Source of the DNA: Spirochaeta sp.
GTDB lineage: Bacteria; Spirochaetota; Spirochaetia; DSM-27196; Alkalispirochaetaceae
Assembly: GCA_027859055.1 (NCBI GenBank)
Contig: JAQIBO010000414.1
Location: 1-14,936 of the forward strand
Reading direction: 5' to 3'
Length of the DNA: 14,936 nucleotides
The position numbers and the translations under genes were made by a program. Under the pieces are notes generated by a model. That model saw nothing but the letters and a program-made list of their open reading frames with translations, searched no databases and was not told where the DNA came from. This document shows, in pieces, positions 7,845-14,342 of the stretch. Position 1 is the first letter of the stretch; every line of letters starts with the position of its first letter.

Positions 7845-8981
7845 CTACGTCGTCGTACGGAAATACTGCTTGAACACCATATCGGTAGCGCCGTAACACG
7901 CCTGGACCGGATCGTAAACGATCGGAATAATTCGACAGTGTGGGAGCGTCAGCCGTGCGGTCTCGCCGAGAAACTCCGTCAGAAGCGGGAAGCGGCTGAT
8001 TAACAGGATCGCTTCCGGATGAAAAACGTGGTAAAGGTTACGCAGCGCGACCGCAAGAACCGTTCTCGCGGTACTCAACACCGGTGCGATCTCGTCATTG
8101 GATAATCGCGCCTGCGCCTCGTTCCAGTCGGCGACACCAAAGTGCTCTCGTAGTAGTGCAAGAAGTGCCGGTTCGGAAACGATCGATTCCACTGTCGTAT
8201 CGGGGTCGGATCCGGCGACCATGCGGCCGACCTCCAGGGCGGTAGCGTTCCCGTTCAGGAATATCGATCCGTGGTTGACCAGAGCGCCGCCGACACCGGA
8301 TCGTACCAGAAGCGCCAGCAGGCTGTTCTCTTCCCGGGCGGAGCCGTAGTGGTACGCGCTTGCGGCGATCACCGACGCGTTGTTGTGGACGAATACCGGA
8401 GCATCGAACAGCCCTGCAAAGAACGATCCGATCGAATAGCCGCTCAGTCCCTCAATCCGTTCGTACTCCAGAACTTGGCCGGTCACTGTGTCCACCACAC
8501 CGGGCGCGGCGATCCCGATACCGATGATCCTTTCCTGCACGATCTCACTCCGAGTGATTGCTGTCTGAATCAGTACGCGCAGGACATCGATAACCGCGTC
8601 GCGATTGAGTCTCGGTTGGAGCTCTACGGTCTTGTCATAGATCACACGGTTTCCGAAGTCCACAACGATTACCGAAGCAGTAAGGCTGGAAAAATCGACT
8701 CCGATCGCGTATCCGCTCGAGGGTTCCACGCAAAAATAATTTGGACGGCGCCCTTTTCGTTCCGAATTCTTCTTTGCATCGGGAGGCTGTTGGTCACTGC
8801 ACTGTTGGATCAGCCCGTCGTCTTCGAGTTTTGCGAAGATCCGAAACACCGTCGGTGCTTTGAGGCCCGTCTGCTGCACGATCTGGGATTGGGACGTCCT
8901 GCCGTTCTGAAATATGAGATTGAGGATGAGTTTTTCGTTGCTCTCGCGTATATCGTTACTGCGTAGCGGGTGCTTAATCAT
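7845..8981 (-). CDS. ROK-family transcriptional repressor (XylR/NagC-like)
   Basis: This 378-residue protein has an N-terminal winged helix (NEKLILNLIFQNGRTSQSQIV...TVFRIFAKLEDDGLI split across about 15-58) and a C-terminal sugar-kinase-like ROK domain (IGVDFSS at 93-99, GIGIAAPGVVD at 154-164). The kinase motif NDAN reads HNNA (199-202), so the catalytic Asp is absent, as expected for a regulator. The usual ROK zinc motif with three Cys after the GH(M) segment is also absent: the region after LEVGRM (249-254) has no Cys. The start at 8981 fits the family length; a longer reading to 9098 lacks family sequence and a ribosome site. It probably senses SQ or a pathway intermediate and releases the 8-7-8 operators. 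It is divergent from the transketolase operon. Confidence 0.9.
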   Translation of the reverse strand: MIKHPLRSNDIRESNEKLILNLIFQNGRTSQSQIVQQTGLKAPTVFRIFAKLEDDGLIQQCSDQQPPDAKKNSERKGRRPNYFCVEPSSGYAIGVDFSSLTASVIVVDFGNRVIYDKTVELQPRLNRDAVIDVLRVLIQTAITRSEIVQERIIGIGIAAPGVVDTVTGQVLEYERIEGLSGYSIGSFFAGLFDAPVFVHNNASVIAASAYHYGSAREENSLLALLVRSGVGGALVNHGSIFLNGNATALEVGRMVAGSDPDTTVESIVSEPALLALLREHFGVADWNEAQARLSNDEIAPVLSTARTVLAVALRNLYHVFHPEAILLISRFPLLTEFLGETARLTLPHCRIIPIVYDPVQACYGATDMVFKQYFRTTT

Positions 8982-8982
8982 T

Positions 8983-9005
8983 GTTTCTTTCTGAAAAAAA
9001 TATGC
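8983..9005. promoter_or_regulatory. Degenerate ROK operator at the regulator's own start
   Basis: GTTTCTTT, then the same CTGAAAA spacer as the isomerase site, then a poorly matching right half (AAATATGC). It lies between the proposed -10 of the regulator gene and its ATG. This could give weak autoregulation. The weak right half makes the call uncertain. Confidence 0.4.
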
Positions 9006-9009
9006 GTAT

Positions 9010-9038
9010 ACAGTACCACGAGTATTCCGGCGGTACAA
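9010..9038 (-). promoter_or_regulatory. Promoter of the ROK regulator gene
   Basis: Minus strand: -35 TTGTAC (9038 to 9033), 17-bp spacer, -10 TACTGT (9015 to 9010), preceded by CTCGTGG. The -10 is a weak match, but the CTCGTG element and spacing agree with the other three promoters. It lies 28 bp before the regulator start. Confidence 0.42.
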
Positions 9039-9111
9039 CTCAAAGAAACGCCAACTCGCCGTGCTGACCGGTCGCTCCACCATAGACCGGAGCGGCATGT
9101 ATAGATAACCC

Positions 9112-9140
9112 TTTACACCTACGGCAACCCGTGTTATTTT
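9112..9140 (+). promoter_or_regulatory. Promoter of the sulfo-TK operon
   Basis: -35 TTTACA (9112-9117), 17-bp spacer, -10 TATTTT (9135-9140), with CCCGTGT before the -10 (extended -10, TG one base away). The operator starts 3 bp downstream. It lies 49 bp before the first transketolase ATG. Confidence 0.62.
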
Positions 9141-9143
9141 TCT

Positions 9144-9166
9144 TTTAGTTATTTTCAGTAAGTAAA
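9144..9166. promoter_or_regulatory. Probable ROK operator before the transketolase genes
   Basis: The best-formed 8-7-8 site: halves TTTAGTTA and TAAGTAAA, differing from perfect inversion at one base, around the spacer TTTTCAG. It contains the 13-bp core shared with the isomerase site (9149-9161). Its place just after the -10 suggests repression of the whole right operon. Confidence 0.72.
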
Positions 9167-9189
9167 CAAACTATTATGAAGGAGATACG

Positions 9190-10029
9190 ATGACAGCTCA
9201 GGAAGACCTTGAGTTACGTAAGAAAGCGTTGGAAATTCGCCGCCTCACGGTGGACGAGATCGCTCACCTTGGGGTGGGCCACATCGGTGGGTCCGTCTCT
9301 ATCGTGGAGATTCTGGTTCTCCTCTATTACCGCCATATGAATATTGATCCCGCCAATCCCGCCTGGCGTGATCGAGACAAGTTCGTGATGTCCAAGGGTC
9401 ACGCCGGTCCGGCGCTGTACGCGGTCCTGGCCGACCGCGGGTATTTCGACAAAGAAATGCTGCACACCCTCAACCAGGGCGGTACCAACCTCCCGAGCCA
9501 CTGCGACATGAACCGGACCACGGGAATCGATATGACCACCGGTTCGCTCGGACAGGGACTTTCCGCCGCCGTGGGGTTCGCGCTGGGGCACCGGATTCAG
9601 AAGATCCCCGGACGAATCTTTGCGCTGATCGGGGACGGTGACACCAACGAAGGACAAACGTGGGAGGCGGCGATGTCCGCGGCTATGTACGGTCTCGGTA
9701 ATCTGGTTGCGTTTACTGACTACAACAAGATGCAGATCGACGGTCCGATCGATGAGATCATGAAAACCGATCGCCTCATCGACCGCTGGGAGAGCTTTGG
9801 TTGGTTTACTCAGCAAGTTGAAGGCCACGACTTTGAAGCGCTGGATAACGCCCTCGAGCTCGCCCTCGCCGAGACCTCGCGTCCGTCGATGATCATCGCC
9901 GATACGATCAAGGGCAAAGACCTGGTCGGTATCGAAGGTGACTTCAAGAACCACAACATGCCGATCACTCGCGAACAGGGAGACGAGCTGATTGCCGTAC
10001 TCAACAAACTCGAGGAGGCACTCGTATGA
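9190..10029 (+). CDS. sqwG: Sulfo-transketolase, N-terminal (TPP pyrophosphate-binding) subunit
   Basis: This 279-residue protein is the N-terminal half of a split transketolase. Features in order: GHIGGS (30-35), SKGHAGPALY (68-77), GSLGQGLSAAVG (118-129), and the TPP motif from GDGDTNEG (148-155) to N179, about the usual 30-residue span. It works with the next gene's product. In the sulfo-TK route this pair (SqwGH) moves two-carbon units from sulfofructose, then from sulfoerythrulose, to glyceraldehyde-3-phosphate. Ordinary split transketolases look alike, so specificity rests on context. AAGGAG lies 7 bp before the ATG. It is the first gene of the right operon and overlaps the next gene by 4 bp (ATGA). 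Confidence 0.9.
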   Translation: MTAQEDLELRKKALEIRRLTVDEIAHLGVGHIGGSVSIVEILVLLYYRHMNIDPANPAWRDRDKFVMSKGHAGPALYAVLADRGYFDKEMLHTLNQGGTNLPSHCDMNRTTGIDMTTGSLGQGLSAAVGFALGHRIQKIPGRIFALIGDGDTNEGQTWEAAMSAAMYGLGNLVAFTDYNKMQIDGPIDEIMKTDRLIDRWESFGWFTQQVEGHDFEALDNALELALAETSRPSMIIADTIKGKDLVGIEGDFKNHNMPITREQGDELIAVLNKLEEALV

Positions 10030-11012
10030 ACTACCGGATTACCCGACCGACAAAAACTGAAGCGATAGAGATGCGCGTCGTATACGGCGGAGAACTCATC
10101 CGCCTCGCCGGTGAGGATGAGCGGATCGTCGTACTCGACGCCGACCTCATGCGCGCCAACGGAACGATTCCTTTCCAGGAGAAGTACGCCGAGCGCACCC
10201 TCGATGTCGGTGTCGCAGAAGCCAACATGGTGGGGATTTCAGCAGGCCTCTCCGCCACCGGTCTGATCCCCTTTCCAGCCACGTTCACCTGTTTTGCCGC
10301 CCGGCGGACATTTGACCAGTTTTTTATCTCCGCGAACTACGCGAAACAGAATGTGAAACTTACCGGTACCGACCCGGGCGTTTCCGCGGCGTTCAACGGT
10401 GGAACCCACATGTCTTTCGAGGATATCGGCCTCATGCGGACGATTCCCGGTATCGTGATCTGTGAACCTGGTGATCCGGTGAGCCTCCGGAAACTGCTTC
10501 CCCAGATCGCGTACCGCGAGGGTTCGAGTTACCTCCGTCTGCACCGCAAGGCGATCACCCCGGTCTACGACGAGAGCGAGGAGTTTGAACTCGGGAAAGG
10601 AAAAGTGGTTGTCGACGGCACCGATGTAACGATCATCGCCACCGGCGCGATCTGTCTCGCCGAAGCGCTTGCTGCGGCGGATAAACTCGCTACCGACGGG
10701 GTTTCCGCGGCGGTGATCGATATGCATACGGTGAAGCCAATCGACGCGGACCTCATCGTGGAGTACGCGGGACGGACCGGTGCTATCCTGACCTGCGAAA
10801 ACCACCAGGTCCAGGGCGGACTCGGTAGCGCGGTGGCGGAAGTACTGACAGACCGCCACCCGGTGCCGCAGCGACGTATCGGTATTCAGGACCTGTTTGG
10901 CGAGGTTGGAACGCAGGAATACCTCCAGGAGCGATTCGGGCTGACCGCGGCCAACATCGCCGCGGAGACCAAGCACCTGATGCAACGTAAAACGACACCC
11001 GTCGGCGCGTAG
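10026..11012 (+). CDS. sqwH: Sulfo-transketolase, C-terminal (pyrimidine-binding) subunit
   Basis: This 328-residue protein is the second half of the split transketolase. GVAEANMVGISAGLS (62-76) holds the Glu (E65) that activates the TPP pyrimidine ring; the common EQNM is EANM here. GGTHMSFEDIGLMR matches the family's GATH-type segment, and the C-terminal third is the usual transketolase C domain (CENHQVQGGLGSAVAE). It should form a heterotetramer with the preceding subunit. The start overlaps the previous stop (ATGA at 10026-10029), with GAGGAGG just upstream, implying coupled synthesis. Role in the sulfo-TK route is inferred from the operon. Confidence 0.9.
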   Translation: MNYRITRPTKTEAIEMRVVYGGELIRLAGEDERIVVLDADLMRANGTIPFQEKYAERTLDVGVAEANMVGISAGLSATGLIPFPATFTCFAARRTFDQFFISANYAKQNVKLTGTDPGVSAAFNGGTHMSFEDIGLMRTIPGIVICEPGDPVSLRKLLPQIAYREGSSYLRLHRKAITPVYDESEEFELGKGKVVVDGTDVTIIATGAICLAEALAAADKLATDGVSAAVIDMHTVKPIDADLIVEYAGRTGAILTCENHQVQGGLGSAVAEVLTDRHPVPQRRIGIQDLFGEVGTQEYLQERFGLTAANIAAETKHLMQRKTTPVGA

Positions 11013-11044
11013 GCCGCAGGGAATCAACACACAAGGAGAACACA

Positions 11045-11530
11045 ATGGCACAGAAAATGAAAATAGCGATCGCAAGCGACAAATCGGGATTTCCCCTCAA
11101 AAAGGCGGTGGCGGAATACCTCGCCGGCCGCGATGATATCGAGGTTATCGATTTTGGCGCGCCCAGTGAAGAAGAGGCCAACCCCTACGACATACAGGCA
11201 CCAAAAGTTGCCAAAGCGATCCAGAATGGCGAGGCCGACCGCGGCGTCGCGATCTGCGGAACCGCCCAGGGGATGGCGATCGTCGCAAACAAATACAAAG
11301 GTGTCTACGCCGTTGTTGCCGACACCGTCTTTGCCGCGCAGAAGGGCCGGATCATCAACAACTCCAATGTTCTGACGATGGGCGGCTGGATTACCGCACC
11401 CAAACTCGGCGTTGATATCGTAGAAAGCTGGCTGGCCCTCTCCTTCACCGAGACGATGGAAGATCGCGCCGAGTGGCTCTCCAGCGCGTTCCAGCGCGTG
11501 CAGAAACAGGAGGAGGAGAACTTCAAATGA
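11045..11530 (+). CDS. sqwI: RpiB/LacAB-family isomerase, probable 4-deoxy-4-sulfoerythrose isomerase
   Basis: This 161-residue protein has the RpiB fold: KIAIASDKSGF (6-16), DFGAPSEE (36-43), ICGTAQGMAIVANK (70-83) with C71 as the catalytic Cys, and NNSNVLTMGG (105-114). Residues that mark true ribose-5-phosphate isomerases are changed: the His of SDHAG is Lys (K13), CGTG is CGTA, and the His of the RxHNDxN segment is Ile (I104, RIINNSN). This argues for a substrate other than ribose-5-phosphate. In the sulfo-TK route an RpiB homologue (SqwI) converts 4-deoxy-4-sulfoerythrose to sulfoerythrulose between the two transketolase steps. AAGGAG lies 7 bp before the ATG. It follows the transketolase by 32 bp and overlaps the next gene (ATGA). 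Confidence 0.85.
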   Translation: MAQKMKIAIASDKSGFPLKKAVAEYLAGRDDIEVIDFGAPSEEEANPYDIQAPKVAKAIQNGEADRGVAICGTAQGMAIVANKYKGVYAVVADTVFAAQKGRIINNSNVLTMGGWITAPKLGVDIVESWLALSFTETMEDRAEWLSSAFQRVQKQEEENFK

Positions 11531-13011
11531 GCTCACACCGGTCGATTCCCGGCGGCCCGCGCCGCGCTTCCGCCGGCACAGGCGCCTCCTCCGCCGCCAC
11601 CCAGGACCCCGACGTAGCACTCGTCGCCGGTTACCTCAAGCGCGCCCGCGCCGCCCAGGCGCAGGTCGCCGATTACACCCAGGAGCAGATAGACGAACTC
11701 TGCCTGTCTGTCGGCTGGGAGGTCTACAACGAGAAAAATATCGCGAAACTCGCCGAGCTGGCGGTGGAAGCGACGGGTATGGGCAACGTACCCGACAAGA
11801 TCACCAAGCATAAAGTGAAAGTGATGGGCGTCCTCCGTGACCTCCAGACCGCCAGGACGGTGGGCTGCATCGAGCGCAACGAGGCCACCGGCATCTCCAA
11901 GTACGCCAAGCCGGTCGGCGTCGTTGGCGCGCTCCTCCCGGTGACCAACCCGACCGCGACGCCGGCGTCCAACGGGCTGGGAATCCTAAAGGGACGCAAC
12001 GCCGTCATCTTCGCCCCCCACCCCAAAGGCGCCGCCGCAAGCAAACTCGCGATAGAGTACATGCGCGCCGGCCTGCGTCGCGTCGGAGCGCCGGAAGACC
12101 TCGTCCAGATCATCGACGAACCCTCGATCCCCCGCACCAACGAGCTGATGAAACAGGTGGACCTCGTCCTCGCCACCGGCGGCGGCGCGATGGTAAAGGC
12201 AGCCTATTCCAGCGGCACCCCCGCCTACGGCGTCGGCCCCGGCAACTCCGTCCAGATCCTCGCCGAGGACGCCGACATCGCCGACGCAGTGAAAAAGATC
12301 GCCCTGAGCAAAGCGTTCGATTACGCCACGAGTTGCTCCAGCGAGAACAGCGTGATCGTCCACGACTCCCTCTACGACGAGGCGTTGCGCCTCTTCCAGG
12401 AGGCCGAACGCTCCTACCTTGTGACCGGCCCCCAACGCAAGCAGCTTGAAGACTGGATGTGGCGCCCCAACAGGAAAGGGGTGCTCGCGCTCAACCCCGA
12501 GATCGTAGCCAAGAGCGCCGTCGCGATCGCCACCGACGCGGGCCTCACCGTCCCGGAAGACACACGGATCCTCCTCGTTGAGGGCACCCAGCCGCTCGAG
12601 GAAGACCACTTTGCCGACGAGAAACTCTCGCCGGTCCTGACGCTCTACAAGTACAGCGAGTTTGAGGAGGGGGTGGATATCCTCACCCGCCTCACCAACA
12701 ACGCCGGTACCGGCCACTCGTGTGGTATCCACACGTGGAAACAGGAGTACATCCAGGCGCTCGGAGAACGGATGCACACCAGCCGTATCATGGTTCGCAT
12801 GCCGCAGGCACCAGCCAACGGCGGCAACTCCTACAACGGTATGCCCAGCACCGTCACCCTCGGGTGCGGCACCTGGGGCGGTAACATCACCACCGAAAAC
12901 ATCTACTGGAAGCACTTCATCAACGTCACCTGGGTCAGCGAGCCGATCGAAGGCCGTCCCGCCACGGAAGACGAGATGTGGGGCTCCTTCTGGAAAAAGT
13001 ACGACGCCTGA
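11527..13011 (+). CDS. sqwD: CoA-acylating aldehyde dehydrogenase, probable sulfoacetaldehyde dehydrogenase
   Basis: This 494-residue protein belongs to the AdhE/EutE-like acylating aldehyde dehydrogenases. Seen in order: KPVGVVGALLPVTNPTATP (128-146, N141 conserved), TGGGAMVKAAYSSGTPA (217-233), GVGPGNS (235-241), and YATSCSSENS (266-275) with C270 as the likely catalytic Cys. Expected reaction: sulfoacetaldehyde + CoA + NAD+ to sulfoacetyl-CoA + NADH. The start at 11527 overlaps the previous stop (ATGA) and follows AGGAGGAG; a longer reading from 11473 would overlap the previous gene more deeply. Residues 1-25 are a Ser/Gly/Ala/Arg-rich, probably disordered extension. The ligase genes follow after 20 bp, matching oxidation followed by ATP formation. 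Acetaldehyde- or glyoxal-type substrates cannot be excluded from sequence. Confidence 0.88.
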   Translation: MSSHRSIPGGPRRASAGTGASSAATQDPDVALVAGYLKRARAAQAQVADYTQEQIDELCLSVGWEVYNEKNIAKLAELAVEATGMGNVPDKITKHKVKVMGVLRDLQTARTVGCIERNEATGISKYAKPVGVVGALLPVTNPTATPASNGLGILKGRNAVIFAPHPKGAAASKLAIEYMRAGLRRVGAPEDLVQIIDEPSIPRTNELMKQVDLVLATGGGAMVKAAYSSGTPAYGVGPGNSVQILAEDADIADAVKKIALSKAFDYATSCSSENSVIVHDSLYDEALRLFQEAERSYLVTGPQRKQLEDWMWRPNRKGVLALNPEIVAKSAVAIATDAGLTVPEDTRILLVEGTQPLEEDHFADEKLSPVLTLYKYSEFEEGVDILTRLTNNAGTGHSCGIHTWKQEYIQALGERMHTSRIMVRMPQAPANGGNSYNGMPSTVTLGCGTWGGNITTENIYWKHFINVTWVSEPIEGRPATEDEMWGSFWKKYDA

Positions 13012-13031
13012 GGCCGGTTTAGGAGACGCGC

Positions 13032-14342
13032 ATGAAGCTCTTTGAATTCCAGGGTAAGGAACTCTTTGCCGCCGCAGGGATTCCGCTCCCGGCGTCCCGG
13101 CTGGTGAGGATAATCGAACCCGAGGGTTTGGCGGTGCCCGGCGGCTCATCGGGGGCGGCCGACCGCGTCCGCGAGGCGGCGAAGGCGCTTACCGGTGAGA
13201 CCGGGGCCAGCCGCCTTGTTGTCAAGGCGCAGCTCGATATGGGCGGGCGCGGTAAGGCGGGACTGATCAAAGTGGTGAGCGGCGCCGACCCGACAGCACT
13301 CACCGAGGCGGTCGCCGACGCAGCTGCAGAAATCCTCGCCAAAGGCTATACGATCCCCGCGCTCCTCATAGAAGAGGCGGCACCGATCGAACGCGAGCTC
13401 TACCTCTCGATCTCCGCGGAGCCGGAGACCGCGCGCTACGTGATCCTCGCGAGTGCCGAGGGCGGCGTGGAGATCGAGGAACTCGCGAAGGAGCGTCCTG
13501 AGGCGATCAAACGCGTCTACATCGATCCCTTTCGCGGTTTGCAGAGCTACCAGAGCCGTGGATTGGCCTACGACCTCGGCCTCGAAGGCGCCACCGGCAA
13601 AGCGTTCGCCAGACTTGTCGGACAGCTCTACCGTGTGTTCAAAGACAACGACGCCGAACTCGCCGAGATCAATCCCGTCTTTGTGACCGGGAGTGATGGC
13701 AGTGGGGGCAATGGCGGCACCGGACCGGGTGCGGCGGGCGCCATTGCTGTCCCGCCGCTCATCGCCGGGGACGCCAAAGTGATCATCGACGACAACAGTC
13801 TCGATCGCCAACCAACGTTCAAGATGACCAGAGAGCAGTACGACTCCGACGCCGCGTACGAATCGGCGCTCGAGGGGATCCCCTACGTCCAGTTTGACGG
13901 GGACATCTCCCTGATGTGCGCCGGGGCAGGACTCACCACAACGGTCTTCGATCTGGTGAATTACGAGGGAGGGCACGTCGCCAACTACCTCGAGTTTGGT
14001 GGCCCCAACTACCACAAGGCGCAGCGCGCGATGGAGCTCTGCCTCAAGAACGAGAGTTCGGTGATCCTCATCGTCACCTTCGGGACGATCGCCCGCGCCG
14101 ACGTGATGGCCGAGGGTGTGGTCACCGCGATCAGGAACCTCAACCCGGACCGCCCGATCGTTACCTGCATCCGCGGGACCAACGAGGAGGAGGCTGACAA
14201 GACGCTCCGCGCGGCGGGACTCACCCCACTCTACGACACCGAGGAAGCGGTCCGCCGCGCTGTGGCACTGGCCGCGGAGGCGGCTGGGGGTGGGGCCGGT
14301 GGTACGGCCGGCGCAGCCGCACCAACAGGAGGCGTCTCATGA
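13032..14342 (+). CDS. sqwK: ADP-forming acyl-CoA ligase beta subunit (SucC-like), probable sulfoacetate-CoA ligase
   Basis: This 436-residue protein has the ATP-grasp plus CoA-ligase layout of succinyl-CoA synthetase beta. Key segments: KLFEFQGKELF (2-12), VKAQLDMGGRGKAG (64-77), AEINPVFV (211-218, E213 a likely Mg ligand), AGDAKVIIDD (245-254), MCAGAGL (295-301) and GGHVANYLEFGG (313-324). SucC proteins usually read MCNGAGLA and GGxPANFLD in the last two places, so the acyl-binding part has diverged. Two Gly/Ala-rich segments are odd: about 221-242, inserted between the INP motif and GDAK, and the C-terminal tail (about 414-436). Expected role: with the next subunit, convert sulfoacetyl-CoA + ADP + Pi to sulfoacetate + CoA + ATP. 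AGGAG lies before the ATG; the end overlaps the next gene (ATGA). Confidence 0.85.
   Translation: MKLFEFQGKELFAAAGIPLPASRLVRIIEPEGLAVPGGSSGAADRVREAAKALTGETGASRLVVKAQLDMGGRGKAGLIKVVSGADPTALTEAVADAAAEILAKGYTIPALLIEEAAPIERELYLSISAEPETARYVILASAEGGVEIEELAKERPEAIKRVYIDPFRGLQSYQSRGLAYDLGLEGATGKAFARLVGQLYRVFKDNDAELAEINPVFVTGSDGSGGNGGTGPGAAGAIAVPPLIAGDAKVIIDDNSLDRQPTFKMTREQYDSDAAYESALEGIPYVQFDGDISLMCAGAGLTTTVFDLVNYEGGHVANYLEFGGPNYHKAQRAMELCLKNESSVILIVTFGTIARADVMAEGVVTAIRNLNPDRPIVTCIRGTNEEEADKTLRAAGLTPLYDTEEAVRRAVALAAEAAGGGAGGTAGAAAPTGGVS

Noticed and set aside
9073..9094. Inverted repeat CGCTCC/GGAGCG upstream of the transketolase promoter
   Set aside because: Only 6 bp with a 10-nt loop and no T-run; within chance for this base composition.
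8982..9098. N-terminal extension of the ROK regulator to an ATG at 9098
   Set aside because: The added 39 residues do not resemble ROK proteins, and they would cover the proposed regulator promoter and operator. The ATG at 8981 gives the usual family length.
6401..11530. Reading the genes as ordinary fucose/arabinose use plus pentose phosphate enzymes
   Set aside because: The RpiB homologue lacks ribose-5-phosphate isomerase residues, no sugar kinase or aldolase is present, and the acylating dehydrogenase with ADP-forming ligase has no place in those routes but fits sulfo-TK.
11527..11610. N-terminal extension of the aldehyde dehydrogenase as a microcompartment-targeting peptide
   Set aside because: The first 25 residues are Ser/Gly/Ala/Arg-rich and not an amphipathic helix, and no shell protein genes are in the window.
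11986..13149. Minus-strand open frame (387 codons) opposite the aldehyde dehydrogenase gene
   Set aside because: Shadow of a conserved gene with catalytic motifs; no ribosome site or family resemblance.
13146..14015. Minus-strand open frame (289 codons) opposite the ligase beta gene
   Set aside because: Shadow of a SucC-like gene in GC-rich sequence.
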